Shown one piece after another: positions 36,611-48,424 of a stretch of 64,000 nt of DNA. The translations under genes and the position numbers were made by a program. The notes under the pieces were generated by a model that was not told where the DNA came from, made no database searches, and saw only the letters and a list, made by a program, of their open reading frames with translations. Every line of letters begins with the position of its first letter. The stretch's first letter is position 1. The stretch comes from Apostichopus japonicus (Eukaryota > Echinodermata > Holothuroidea > Aspidochirotida > Stichopodidae): the NCBI RefSeq assembly GCF_037975245.1, contig NC_092562.1, positions 7,417,001 to 7,481,000 on the forward strand. The letters run 5' to 3'.

Positions 36611-36814
36611 AATCTACTCCCACCTCAGTACCACCACTTTATATGTAAGCATGTGGATGGAAAATCTGCAATTCAAGGGGAGACTACCATCAGACTGTCT
36701 CTAAGGAAAGAAGAATATGTTTCTCAATGGTTGAAAGACTTTCAAGACTCATCTTACATGACATGGAGAAAGTCCAAACCTTACCCTGATTCTGGTCGTT
36801 ACAATTCATACAAA
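36611..36814 (+). pseudogene. MULE/SWIM gene block 1
   Basis: 204 bases in phase 0 between TGTTTTAG and GTAAGT. It reads NLLPPQYHHFICKHVDGK, then the Lys/Trp-rich VSQWLKDFQDSSYMTWRK, ending NSYK. It matches the start of the DNA-binding N-terminal region of the family and has no stop. Confidence 0.75.
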
Positions 36815-37488
36815 GTAAGTGAATCTTCATGGCAACTGCTTGTCCATTATTTATATTTCTTTGGAGACCAGTTAAAACAGGAAACTAAGTTCACCCTATA
36901 ATACCCTGCAGTGGTGTTATATGTTTTGGTTATCTATGGCCGTAGCTAGCAGCTCTGAAGTGAAAACAATTCCTTTTAAGTGAAATATATTCATAGACAA
37001 TATCTGAATATTTTCTTTCTCTCATTGTAATTTTAGGTCAGTATAATCAAGGCAAATGCATTCAAATAATTTCAAGTTTTAAAAGACAAACCTGTGTATG
37101 AAAAATATAAATATTAACATGTTAAATAGTAATACTATAATGCACTTTAATCAGCCATGCTTGATTTCAGGCATGTCACTACACAAATGTGATATATTCT
37201 AAAAGGAACTAACAGTCTGGCTAATTCTCACTTGTAGAGCATATTCTAGGTATCTTCCTGTTTCCCTAGTTCAATGCTCTCGAGGCTTTGAATGATAAGA
37301 TTAATCACATTTGGTTCTAAACTTTTTACAGTCGATCCTGAGATGCCGACACAACACCAGACAGTCCCAAACCAAATGCATCACAAAAAATACAAATTGT
37401 CCAGCTACAATGACACTTAGGCTGAAGAGGATGGAACATAGTCGAAATAGAAAATCCAGGTAGTATAATAACATTTTTTCCCACTTAA

Positions 37489-37841
37489 AGGAGGATAGGT
37501 AGTTGAGAGATACATTTTGACTTTCTGTATAGTATCCCTCCAAATCAGCTATGAATATGCATCCTGCAAAGATATCCAATAAAAACTACCTCAGCAGTGC
37601 AATCTCCACCAGACGTTTCTTTAATCGGCAGAAAAAAGGGTTTATATTTGAATTTTTTTTAAGTTGACATCCCACTTTTAAGGAAAATTCAAATATCAAC
37701 AGTTTTTTTCTGTGGTGGAAAATTGCTTCTGCTGCGCCAGTTTTTATTGGAAATCTTTGCAGGGTGTATATTTATAGCTGATTTGGAGGGATATTGTACA
37801 GAAAGTTATGTAAAATATATCTCTCAATTACCTATCCTCCT
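37489..37841. mobile_element. Palindromic MITE with TTAA duplication
   Basis: Two arms of about 110-160 bp, diverged but collinear, face each other: AGGAGGATAGGTAGTTGAGA at the left and the inverse at the right. TTAA flanks both ends (37485-37488 and 37842-37845), the duplication made by piggyBac-type transposases. It is in an intron of the MULE remnant. The same end motif (ttaaaggaggata) occurs alone at 42375. Confidence 0.8.
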
Positions 37842-37845
37842 TTAA

Positions 37846-38365
37846 AAGTTTTTGTATTTGGCATAAGACTAAGCAGTATTCACAAACAGGTAGCAGATTC
37901 TCTCAATTCAATCACATTGACCTGACTTTTAACCTTCATTGGTTTAAGAAAACAAGTTGATGGGAGATTAAGCAGATTTTGGGTTCTTAAAAACAGAAAA
38001 CAACACTCTAGATGAGGTTGAAAGAATGTTTGTCCACTAAAACATTTACTATTACCAAAACACTCTGAATAACATGTGAAGTTTATGAATATGAGTACAG
38101 AATGCAATCTTCAAGCTGTCATATAACAAGGAATTTTTTGTATTTGTAATCCACACAAATTCATGCATTAATCTTAAGTTGTCCTTGGAATGCTATGATT
38201 GAACGCTCTTTGAAATTCTCTCTGACCAAACATTCTATGCTGAAACTTGACTGTTGTAATGTAGGGTTCTGCCTTCAAGTGGGTACAGTGAGCACTAGCT
38301 CTTGTGTAAATAGTTAGTGCATTCTAGTTTAATATTTTTTTGTCTTTGTTTTTACTATTTTTAGA
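37846..38365. other. Intron DNA before MULE block 2
   Basis: The expected Cys-rich exon of the family was looked for here and in 36815-37484 but not found. Confidence 0.4.
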
Positions 38366-38640
38366 TCAAAAGATCCCCACATGCAGAATGAGAATGGCTT
38401 GCCCTTCATAGTTTCTTTGAGGAACCAACACAACCACCCCATTTTCTGTGCTGATGCAATGAGAAGAAGACCTGTGTCAAACGAAACCATCAAAGCACTG
38501 GAGGAACTCTATGGTAAAGGTCACTCTCCATCCTCAGCACTGGACAGCATTAAATCAGACCTCCAAGAAAATCATGGTGATGATTACGTGTTGGTCTCTG
38601 GTGATCGATCAATTTGTCCTGATGTTCAGTTTTGCTACAG
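38366..38640 (+). pseudogene. MULE/SWIM gene block 2
   Basis: Between TTTTAG and GTTAGA. It encodes LPFIVSLRNQHNHPIFCADA with an HNH-spaced zinc-binding-like pair, then GHSPSSALDSIKSDLQENHG and SGDRSICPDVQFCYR. It joins block 3 in frame (AG|G). No stop in this block. Confidence 0.85.
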
Positions 38641-39133
38641 GTTAGAAAATTCTTGTTGAAAATATAGTAAAGGCATAACCTTTTAACAGGGGTTGGGGGT
38701 CGCAACTTACCCTTAAAGTTGACATGCCACAAAATAAAACAAGACCTTAATATAGCTGGAAGAAAGTTGAATATCTTTCTTCATTCATTCATTCTTTTAT
38801 GCATGATTGTTTGTGTATTTATTTCTTTGCTTGTTTCTTTACTTGCTTTTCCACATTCAAAGTTCAAGAGACGTGGGGTGTAAGGAAGAATTTTGTTGAG
38901 GTTAAATATTTAGTTCTTGACAGAATACATGTACATACTGCACGGTGACTACAACCCCAAGCTACCCATCAACACGAATGTTTACTTGCTAAGCCGCACA
39001 TATTTTGATAATTAGCCAGACTTTCTGTTTATTTTTTGTGGGGGGGGGGGGGGACACACTGTCCTGAATATTTCAACCTAGTGAAAATAATGATTATAAT
39101 TTTTTTATGTGAAGCATTTTGTTTCCCTTTCAG

Positions 39134-40115
39134 GCTTTACTACAAGATGTTTCAGAAGGCTTACGGGGCTGCAACAGGGGTGCAAATGTTAGTGGACATG
39201 GAAGAACGTCTGTCACTGTTCAATAGCAATTTCAAGGAAACTTGTGCAGTGATGGAAATGATACAAAATCAAGTCATCATTGCCATATGTTCACCTCTGA
39301 TGAAAAGAGTACACACCAAGCTCAAACACAGTGCGGAAATGGTGTTCATCAACTCTTCAGGGAATTGTGACAGACATAACAGTCGGATATTCATTTTACT
39401 AACACACTCTATTGCAGGAGGACTACCTCTGGGGGTTTTCATAACTTCATCTGAAACCCAGCAAACTATAGAAGCTGGCCTGAGGCTGCTGCGTTCGATA
39501 TTTCCTGATGGCCCATATTTCAACAGAAATGAATCGGGTCCAAAAGTGGTCATCACAGATGATTGCCAAACTCTGAGGCAATCAATTACTGCAGTTTACC
39601 CGAACACTCGCACCATTCTTTGTGTGTTCTACGTATTGCAGGCAATGTGGCGTTGACTGTGGGACTCTCAAAATGGAATTCCCAAGCATGACCAAGCAAG
39701 CTTACTCAACATCATCAAAAGTTTGGTGTATGCTCAGTCACTAACGAAGCTGGATGAGCTCCATGAAACCTCCATGAATGATGCTCTGATTTTAAAATAT
39801 GGCAAGTTCAAGGAACATTTGGCATCTGTGTTTGCAAGATAGAATGAATGGGCCATTAGTCACCATGACTCACTCCCCGTACGAGGGAACCACACCAATA
39901 ACTTCTTTGAGGCAGCACTGAGGATTGTTAAAGATAAAGTTCTATACAGAATGTAGGCTTTTTACGTGACTCAACTTGTAGACTTTATGGTTACCCGATT
40001 TGAGATGTACTATGAACGTCGCCTAACTGATTTGGCAAATAACCGCATGTTTAACTTAGTCAACTCAAAGTTCTTCCTGAGGGATCATGAAGGGAACAGT
40101 GACAACATAGAAAAG
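39134..40115 (+). pseudogene. MULE transposase domain block, three stops
   Basis: One frame runs from LYYKMFQKAYG to SDNIEK with stops only at 39654 (where the family has Trp after VLQAMWR), 39840 and 39954, and no indel. Family landmarks: EMVFINSSGN (first catalytic position, AAC Asn at 39351 where Asp is expected), LLTHSIAGGLPLGVFITSSE, VVITDDC (second Asp intact), VRGNHTNNFFEAALRIVKDK, and YERRLTDLANNR. Each stop is one substitution away from the expected residue. Confidence 0.9.
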
Positions 40116-40190
40116 GTTGGTTGTTTCAAAATATTTGTGATAAGTATAGAAACAAATAAATGTGGTTGTAAACTTATTGTCCCCCAGGAC

Positions 40191-41172
40191 CAGTGGCGTA
40201 GCCAAGGGGGCGTGGGGCGGCAACAGCCCCCCCCATGAAAGCTTGTCACCCCCCAGTCGCCCTCCCACTGGGATTTTGGGTGTCAAAAAAAATTACATGT
40301 GCGAAAAATATATCATTGGTCTAAATGGTTTCGAATCTCCATGATAAACCAATCATGAACGACCCTTCGACCGCGGACCGGCAGTAGGCTATAGTTGCTG
40401 AAAAACCTGACGTGACATAGCGCATAGGCCGAGAAGACATCTACAGTAGTCACACTGTACTGAAAACGCATGTTAACGACCGTCGAATTATATAATTCCT
40501 GCTCTAATAAATACAGGCTCAGAGCCAAGGGGGGGGGGGGCAAAGGGGGCGACCGCCCCCCTTGAGTGTGTACTCTGTTACATTTTCAATCGGGTTCTCA
40601 CTTCTGGGACGTACCCTGATGCTCTTAAAACCGCTAAAAAACCTAATTTTCAAGAAAGGAGACATACTATCGCTAAGAACTACCGGCCAATCAGTCTATC
40701 ACCCTAATAATGTTTCAGACGCATCTTTGATGTCAGTTTGACATATAGTTCGGTCATTTCAGTATATTACTTGCCTGAAAGCCCAGTCAATCTTTCCTTA
40801 TTTTCCACGCGCAATTTGCAGATTTGTCAAAAAATATCAATGCCGGTGTCAAACTCACAAAAAGATATGTCATGATATTTCAAAGTCACTGACCAGACTG
40901 TTTTTTTTTCTATTTCAGTAAACTATTTGATGACCATATCAAGACATGGATCTCAAAATAAAGGATGTTGAAATAACTTTAGAGCAGCTTACAAGGCCTG
41001 GGAAGTGTCATTTCCAACAATCTAGGAGGCATTTTTAGCTAAACATTTACGGTACGCTGCGCGCCAACCCATGGTGGCGCTCCGCTTAGATAGTAACAAG
41101 CCGCCCTCCCAGGAAATGGACAAGCCCCCCCCCCAGCGCCCCCCTACTCAAAAAATCCTGGCAACGCCACTG
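40191..41172. mobile_element. hAT-type element in MULE intron, 982 bp
   Basis: The ends are CAGTGGCGTAGCCAAGG and, inverted, CAGTGGCGTTGCCAGG. CCCCAGGAC flanks both sides (40182-40190 and 41173-41181), an 8- or 9-bp duplication. It contains the shared module in reverse (about 40990-41092) and C-runs. No transposase seen. Confidence 0.85.
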
Positions 41173-42124
41173 CCCCAGGACCATTCAAAACTGCAGAAAA
41201 TTAAAAAAAACAGAAAACAGCAGTTCTAAATGAAATTCACCAGCAATATGCTGTCTAATATAATGCGATAATAACATTACTCATACTGGCCTGGGTGAGA
41301 CTTTCATCACTTGACAAGAAAAAGCAAAAACTAGCAATTCTGTGGGCGTCACATGGCCCTTGAAGTAATAACATGAAAGCTCTGTGTAAGCAACGCAGAA
41401 AAAGTACATTATGCTTTTTTTTCATGGCAGCTTGGCCGTCTCTACCCGACTTATCCATGCTCCTCCATCAGGCGCGTAGCCAGGATTTGCCAAGGGAGGG
41501 GCGAAACTGTAGATTCGGCATTGCAAACTATCTAAGTGTAGCGCCACCATGATTTGGCGCAAAGCGTACAAGAAAAGAAAAGAAAATGCCTCCCAGATCG
41601 CTGGAAATGGCACTTCCCAGGCCTATAAGTTGCATCTTAGCATTTTCTCTTTTGAAAATAGTAGCGATATCATAAAAACATTTAAAAATTTTTTAAAAAA
41701 TATGCTCAAGGGGGGGGGGCGGCTGCCCCCTTCGCCCCCCTTGGCTACGCGCCTGTCCTCCATACAAGCTATTTGAGTGGCATTCTTTTCAGCACATAAA
41801 ATTAGAGCCCACATTTATGTATGCATGTATGTGTTTGTGTACTCACCTTTACATTAATTGTGGAGCCAGTGACTGAAAACACATCTAGAAATGTGGGACA
41901 GCAATAGCAATTGTGGGACCACTGCCTGGTCCCACAATTTACAACCTTTAGAACCCTATTTTTACCATCTTCTGAGTGATCATTGTGCGTGTATGCGTGT
42001 GTGTATGTAGTGTATGTATGTGTGTATGTATATGTGTATTTTATTGAAGACATACCCACCTTAAGTAACTTTGATAAGATACAATTGAGATTCCTAGAGT
42101 GTTTATACTTTTACTTACATGCAG
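41173..42124. other. Rest of the intron before the SWIM block
   Basis: Besides the MITE at 41469-41755 there is a short GTGTATG-rich microsatellite at about 41985-42035 and a local near-palindrome gtgggaccactgcctggtcccac at 41913-41935. Confidence 0.6.
41469..41755. mobile_element. hAT-type MITE, 287 bp
   Basis: The ends are CAGGCGCGTAGCCAGG and, inverted, CAGGCGCGTAGCCAAGG, with the perfect duplication TCCTCCAT (41461-41468 and 41756-41763). The interior is the shared module (41520-41660) in forward orientation followed by G and C runs. This is the shortest copy that holds the whole module. Confidence 0.9.
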
Positions 42125-42278
42125 ATAGATGACTGCTACTACCTAGTGCCAAGCTTCTCCACAGGGACCACTGAAGTTGTGTATGATGTCAACATGGATG
42201 TAGGCACATGCACTTGTCCAGTGGGAAAGACCGGTCGTCCATGTAAGCATCAGCATGCTGTCATGCGAGCTACAATTT
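42125..42278 (+). pseudogene. SWIM zinc-finger block
   Basis: After CATGCAG the block reads IDDCYYLVPSFSTGTTEVVY, then CTCPVGKTGRPCKHQHAV, a complete SWIM motif with ligands Cys, Cys, Cys, His. It enters in phase 0, matching the end of block 3. The right limit is uncertain: AAG|GTTCCA is the best donor, but the next block needs another phase. Confidence 0.85.
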
Positions 42279-43339
42279 GCAAGGTTCCAACTTTGTTCCT
42301 GTATCAACGACTAAGCACAGGCAGATGTTCTATTATATTACTACAGTTATGCATGCATGCAATTCCATGTTAGGCTTAAAGGAGGATAATGTGTTTGTGG
42401 TATAGAAATTTGTCATACCCACAAACACTCAATTCAATCTACACAATGATAAACCATTCAAAATAATATAATTGGGTATCTTTACTTCCAATTATGAGGA
42501 TCACACAAAGAAAAACTGAACAGTTTTGTAACTCACTAATAATTTGTTCAACCAACCTTTCCAAAATTCAAACAATGCAACTTTCATAACTCATGTATTG
42601 TGTGACATTTTAGTGAAACAACACTATTTTCACACTTAGTTAGGAAGACTGAGTAGCCTACAATACGGTAGAAGCTATTTTTTTCACTCTCCTGTGTGAT
42701 GAAATGTAAACGCATTATTCACCTTTAAATTCAGGAGTCAGGGGGTTTGGAGATTGTCTATTTTGCATTAGTAATAGTCCCATGCAGAGTCCCATGGAGC
42801 GCAGAAGGAGCTGGTTCACATTTGTATGCATCTGAAAATATTGAGAAAAAGTTAGAAGATTATGTCAAATTACTGTTACAACAACCACTGTAATCATTGA
42901 CCTTGCATGCTAGCTCTGTGGGCCTTCTAAATATAGTCTCTGCTTTATGTATCAGTATGCCCATCTGTCCTGTTTACACTTTGATTTAAGCTGTATTATA
43001 CCTCATGATTAATAATACGAAAAACAGTCAGCTTATAAGAATCCTTTAAATGATTTGGAGGGATCAGAGTTCTAACACCATAAGCTACAGTATATAGTTT
43101 CAGCCCACGCATGGTGTTTATGGTAGTACTGCAGGTGAACTTCAAGTGTGTGTTAGTGCTAATGTGAGACAATGGGTTTTGTCTTTGTTAAATCTTGTAG
43201 TTGTTGTTGCTACACTGTTTTGACCAAAGAAAGGAAATTAGAAGTGCCATTCAGGAACTTTTAGAAGTTTATTCCTGCACATATATGTGCCAACCGACCC
43301 ACATACACCATGACTGAGTTATTACTATCATATTTGCAG
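42279..43339. other. Intron DNA between SWIM block and C-terminal block
   Basis: A missing exon is implied by phase mismatch between the flanking blocks, but none was recognised. Confidence 0.4.
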
Positions 43340-44032
43340 GACGAGCGGACTTGGATGAAACTTGGTTTTCAAGTCTGGATGGAATGGTGGACGTTCCCCT
43401 GCCAACAAATCCTGCATATAACCCATCCGAGACAACAGCTGCAGAAGACATGGTGGCATCTACAGCCTCGACTTCAGATCTATGTTCATCGCGATCATTA
43501 AACTTACAAAGGGATCTGCAAAACAGATTTGACCAAAGGGGTAGGCCTGCTGGATCCACACATAGCAATTCTTCACTAATGTTGACAGCCAGTCTGAAGG
43601 AAATTCGCCTGAGAAACAACAACTGAAAGCATTGTTTCATTCATTCAAGCAAAAGCTTTCTGACCCAGTCTTCAAACCAGCCATTCAGTGTTTCTTGAAA
43701 AAATGCAAGAAAATAAAGTTGGATAGTGCTATGGTGTCCTCCCTGTTCACATTCGGTAATTACACTGGAGCCACAAAACATCTAAAAATCAGAGCGAGGA
43801 TATGAACATGCCTTCAGACTTCAACTCAAATAGGAGTACAACCCACAGCAGTAGCACGACGGAAAACAGCACTAGGGGGACGCAGAGCACTGGTCACTGG
43901 AAGACTAACTTGAAACAGCGATCACAACCTGGAAGAGGCATGCTGCCAAAGAGGAAACCAGCAGCTCCCCGGTCTCTTGCCCACTGTGTTTCTGAGGTAA
44001 TCTCTGTAGGTCGTACACACTCAGCCAAGTAA
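43340..44032 (+). pseudogene. MULE/SWIM gene C-terminal block
   Basis: After TTTGCAG the frame gives GRADLDETWFSSLDGMVDVP and a Ser/Thr-rich stretch to a stop at 43624. Further recognisable pieces follow in shifted frames: VFKPAIQCFLKKCKKIKLD (from about 43670), IGVQPTAVARRKTALGGRRA (from about 43831) and RGMLPKRKPAAPRSLAHCVS ending at 44032. At least two frame changes are needed, so the tail is decayed. Confidence 0.7.
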
Positions 44033-44035
44033 TTA

Positions 44036-44283
44036 TAGGTATAGTCTGTATTGGCCCAAATTATAGCACGCCATAATTTCTAGAAGTATTCAAAAAATAC
44101 TTTCTAGAGGTCTTTATTCTCCAAATTGTTCTCAGACATTCTATATGAACTCACAAGATTACCGAATGTCCCAATCAGGTAAATTTCCTTCAAGGTGGTA
44201 ATAAACCAGTTCCAGAATTTTGACAACAGGTGACCATATTTGAATATTTAGGATATTTAGGGCCAATACAGCATACCTTTAAG
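44036..44283. repeat. Interspersed MITE-like repeat, copy 2
   Basis: Collinear with 46012-46258 and 4745-5015, with inverted ends of the type GGTAtagtCTGTATTGGCCC and GGCCAATACAGCATACC. It follows immediately after the MULE remnant. Confidence 0.8.
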
Positions 44284-44654
44284 TTCTGGAAATGTTTCAC
44301 ATGTACTTGAAAAGTGTATTACCATGCCTCCTAATGGCTTGAGACTGAGCACAGGTTTCATAACTTTCTGAAATATTCTTTTGCATATAAGAAGCCTATC
44401 CACCTGTTGTCCATTGTAAATGTAATGAATATATACTACGAGTGCTTTTCACATGGTATTGCTGAGATCAGGTTGACATTGTAATAACTTAGTTAAGAGT
44501 ATTTCAGATATCATGAAAGGATGGTCATTGAAACCGCAAAGCATCACTGTAAAGTGAAGAGGGAAGGAGCTGGGGGGGGGGGTGTGGGTCAATTGGTTTG
44601 AGTAAGGCACATGCAACTAGAATAGTTTTGGATGATACTTTGAGTCAATCAAGT

Positions 44655-44820
44655 TACAATCTAAAATATATGTTCCAACCAATTAACACAATTGCTGCCT
44701 TTTTCGATCGCTTTTAGACGAGCAGTCAAATCCAGTATATCAAATCCCTTATATGTTATATGCATGGGCAACAGAATCTTTAAATGACTCATCTCACGGC
44801 AGAAGGTCCCACAGCTAGCC
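44655..44820 (-). CDS. Candidate terminal exon, unknown gene
   Basis: After a TTTCACTAAG acceptor-like site the minus strand reads ASCGTFCREMSHLKILLPMH, then ITYKGFDILDLTARLKAIEK and a further 14 residues to a TAG. The length and mixed composition are coding-like, but it matches nothing recognised and the acceptor is weak. Confidence 0.25.
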
Positions 44821-45242
44821 TTAGTGAAACATTTATTCATGACCACTGACTCGCATGCGAAAGAGGATCACATATAACTAACCACAACAGAGAGTGCTGG
44901 TAATCGTCACAATTACAAGTTAGTGGGCTAATAATGCCTCTTTACACCCCTCCCCTATCAATCACTCACACCAAAACCATTAGAAATTCGCATCAAGTCC
45001 ACAAGCACAACCACAATCTTTTTTTTTATACTAATTACACACAGTACTTACCAATCATATTGTCTCACCATACAAAATACGAACTTTATTACACATTATG
45101 TACAAAAGTAGTAGCCCACATAACGTTTAGTTGTTCCCTATTGCTTTTCGTGGTTGAGAAACAAGTAATCTGAATGTTTATTAAAATGTATGAATAATTC
45201 ATGACTTTCCCCTCGCTGTACTACAAACAAAAATATCGCTAC

Positions 45243-45369
45243 CCGGCAGGAAAATATGTTGCTGTCTGGAATATTGGGTATTAGGTCCATTCGACTGAAA
45301 CGACCAGTTTGGTTATCGCGTGGGTTGTCAGGATTATCATCATGAACAGCCATACGGTTCTGGATATTC
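45243..45369 (-). CDS. Candidate internal exon, unknown gene
   Basis: 127 bases between AAATTTCAG and GTAGCG. In one frame it gives NIQNRMAVHDDNPDNPRDNQ and TGRFSRMDLIPNIPDSNIFS. Not recognised. Its phase is not consistent with the other nearby candidates, so exons may be missing or it may be fortuitous. Confidence 0.3.
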
Positions 45370-45683
45370 CTGAAATTTAATTAAAACAGGGTAGCCGTAT
45401 GAACATTCACAAGTCATTCACATGCTCTGAGAACATTTCTCATGTTTTTGCTTTGTCGTGACTGCTTCAAGGTGTCCTGGGTATTACAGGGTATTACACA
45501 AAGTCATTGCCCACGAAACCATGAGTATGAAGTATTGAATTCAATGGATTTTAATTATTTCTAGAAGTTTATGCTCTGACTCATATGCTATGATGGATGG
45601 CTTGTTGTCAATTAGCAAAGAACAATTTAAAACCATGACATAAACACGATCATTTCACATACTGAGAGATGCCTTGTACTTAC

Positions 45684-45787
45684 TGTGTTGGTCAGGAGAG
45701 GAAATCCATGGATATGTTGCCTTCATGTGTAAAGTTAAGTCTCTATTTTTGCATTTCTTCTTTGTTTGAAGTATTTTGCTTGTAACC
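45684..45787 (-). CDS. Candidate internal exon, unknown gene
   Basis: 104 bases between TTGATAG and GTAAGT; one open frame reads VTSKILQTKKKCKNRDLTLH and MKATYPWISSPDQH. Not recognised; acceptor tract is weak. Confidence 0.25.
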
Positions 45788-46011
45788 CTATCAAGAACAT
45801 TGTTTCCCAGAAGACATACTGTGTTTATGCTTCTAATTGGCAACACCTCTCAGTTTTAGTCACATACGACCCCCTCCCCCTGCACTCTAAAGTACTACAA
45901 AGTGCTGACTGACAGGTGGTGGTTCCCAGTGTAAGCTACTATAGAATAACAATACTTGTCCATACTTTTGGGGGGTATTTTGGCACAGAGATTAGTCACA
46001 CTTTTGGCTTT

Positions 46012-46258
46012 AAAGGTAGTCAGTATAGGCCCCAAATTATAGCATGCTATAATTGCTAGAAGTTTTCAAAAGTACTTTCCTGGAGGTCTTTACTCTCCAA
46101 ATTGTTCTCAGAAATTGTTAAGGAACAAACAAGATGACTGAATGTCCCAGTTTAGAAATTTCCTCGTAGGTTGTAATAAAACAGTTTAAGAATTTTGACC
46201 AAAGGTGACCATATTTGAATATCTAGCATATTTGGGGCCAATACAGCATACCTTTATG
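46012..46258. repeat. Interspersed MITE-like repeat, copy 3
   Basis: Starts just after TTTAAAGGTAGTC and ends GGGGCCAATACAGCATACC; collinear with the copies at 4745 and 44036. TTAA- or TTTA-like sequence borders the ends. Confidence 0.8.
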
Positions 46259-46673
46259 AGGAACCCCACCTGGAATTAGTGATTTACTTGAAACCCTCTC
46301 AAAGCATGTCTAATTTTTATACCGGGCCTGTGCATTGCACAAAACATTTACTTATTAACTTTGTCCTTGCAAGAATATAAAGAAATTCCCAGAGGCCTTT
46401 ACATAGCCACAGGAACAGTGATAACATTTTATGTGTTTATAATGCTGTACCCAATTCCCACCCCACTCCCTTGACACATATTGTCATTTTCTAATAAATT
46501 ATCAAGTGATCATTGCTATTGCAGTTGAAATCTCCTTTTTACTGGACACTGCCTTGATATACCATTCTATGTGACATCATACTCAACTTCTACACAAGTA
46601 TTACAGACACACTCACTATACACAACATAAACTATACAGTATGTGGATATGAATCCAATTATTCATAAAGTAC

Positions 46674-46766
46674 CTGCACTTTTTGAGGTCATGTTCCTCC
46701 ACAGGCTAATGTATGCGGTGTCTACCATTTTTCCAATTTCAAACACTTCTGGGGTGGTACACTGCC
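46674..46766 (-). CDS. Candidate internal exon, unknown gene
   Basis: 93 bases between a good TCCATTTTAG acceptor and a GTACTT donor. Only one frame is open: QCTTPEVFEIGKMVDTAYIS, then LWRNMTSKSA. The peptide looks like a real globular segment. The family was not recognised. The best coding candidate in the 44-48 kb minus-strand series. Confidence 0.4.
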
Positions 46767-48282
46767 CTAAAATGGACAAAAATTAGACAGATAATATACG
46801 TGATTCAGTGACTAATGCATGTCCTTAATGGAAAACTGGGGAACACAGAATAGCGAATAATAAGTGGGAGAAATTATGATGAACATTATACAAGATGCAC
46901 ATTAGTCATGACAACTTTATCTGGGGTGGTCAGTTGCAAAGTTAAGCACAAAGGGATTCCAAGTGAAAAAATGTGTTTATTTCAAGTCATCTAATGGTGC
47001 TTATGAACACTTTGGCTTTACTGTACAAGAGGTGCTCAAAATCATCCATTGTTAGCTCAGCCATGCCAACATGCTGTAATATTTGCATAGTTCACCAATA
47101 TGCAAAACTTTGTAGTTTCTGATGAGAAACATGCCTATGGGTGTAATAAAAAATTCTTTTCTGTTTAAACTTATGGGCCTACAGAGCAGGTCCACTTACT
47201 ACAGACATTTCCATACACATGGCTTATGGTGGATAACCAGTTTGCTAAAAGCTGTTCTTCTCTTTATATATTAGTTATCTGTTCCAGTAGTTCCAAAGTA
47301 TGAGATGGCACCATCCAAACATGTTTCCTTTTCACATTTTTGTTGTTGTTTAATCTGAAATTAGTTGCCGAGCTAACAACTCCTTTGGAGTCTTTCATTG
47401 GAACACCTGTGGATGGTCTATAATGAAGTCATGATTACTTTAAGATTACCCCTACCATTAACATTTGCTGTGTAGAGTGATGGACACTAAAAAGCGAGAT
47501 TATCACAGAGAAAATTCCTATGTAGACAATGTGAGGAAATTCAACGAGAGCTTTGCCACTGAAAACTCCTGTAATGCCTCTTGCTAAAAGTCTCATTATG
47601 GTGCCGCATACTTGACCTTTTTGGAAACTGTTTGGCTGTATGATATCTGTTGATGGAATTGAACCACCTGCTGAACAAATTCTGCATCACCAGAACAGAT
47701 TATATAATCACCTAACAATTTCCAAAAAGAAAGAAATCAATTTGGTCTATGTTACTAACACCCGGAATTTTAACACTGAAGTCCAAGTTTGGAGTTGAAT
47801 GTCAAAAAACCAAATCTTTCCTCAATACAATTGCCACACATAGGGAATGAAACTTTGGAGAACCATCAGCAGGGGGATGAATGTATGAATATGATGAATC
47901 AGTCATGGATGTGGAGTAAATCTCCACTATTTGGAATATACATTGCATCCCACACAGCCCACAGAGTTTGAGAAGACTTCATCAGGGGAAGAATAATCTT
48001 GTGCAACCTATAAAATTGTTTTTTGCAGACAATGTTATTCATGGCCAATCACAAATTTGCAACGAATATTATAACATGTAGGCCTATTGGAGTTCAACGA
48101 GATTACACAGTTGGAGACCAATAAATTTTTCAACATCTCAAACAGACCATTGTTTGTCTTCAAGTCTACCGGATATTTCTGAAATATCCTGGGGAAATAT
48201 ATATATAATTATATATATATAATTAATATCCTCTTGTTGAACAAACAGACTGGGGAATAAACAGTATACAGCCTAGACCTAC
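46767..48282. other. Stretch between candidate exons
   Basis: AT-rich; about 48196-48228 is an alternating AT palindrome. About 47215-47250 (cttatggtggataaccagtt) loosely resembles the repeat at 6140 and 13390. No further exon was recognised. Confidence 0.4.
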
Positions 48283-48367
48283 CTGCCTGGAAGATCCACA
48301 TGAATCTTCAACAGGTCCCGCATCATGGGTTTCGTTTTCAGCTAATAAAGTCCAGGTGCCTAACGAG
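48283..48367 (-). CDS. Candidate internal exon, unknown gene
   Basis: 85 bases with a good TGTTTACAG acceptor and GTAGGT donor. The open frame reads SLGTWTLLAENETHDAGPVE then DSCGSSRQ. It exits in phase 0, whereas the exon at 46674-46766 needs one leading base, so an exon is missing between them or they belong to different genes. Confidence 0.35.
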
Positions 48368-48424
48368 CTGTAAACATTAACATTAAGTGTTAGGCCTTTA
48401 CCTAATTTAGTACTCATGTACTAT

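Larger units (their letters stand above)
36611..44032 (+). pseudogene. MULE-type transposase / SWIM zinc-finger gene, decayed
   Basis: Five recognisable coding blocks: 36611-36814, 38366-38640, 39134-40115, 42125-about 42278 and 43340-44032. The middle block carries a MULE-type DDE transposase domain, the fourth a SWIM zinc finger (CxCx..CxH), and the last the basic C-terminal tail. The order (N-terminal zinc-binding part, MULE, SWIM, tail) matches SWIM-domain proteins common in marine invertebrates, derived from Mutator-like transposases. Against function: three stops in the third block (39654, 39840, 39954), the first catalytic Asp replaced by Asn, a frame change in the tail near 43911, and no exon found for the Cys-rich part between 36814 and 38366. 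The introns host later insertions (37489-37841, 40191-41172, 41469-41755). Confidence 0.85.
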
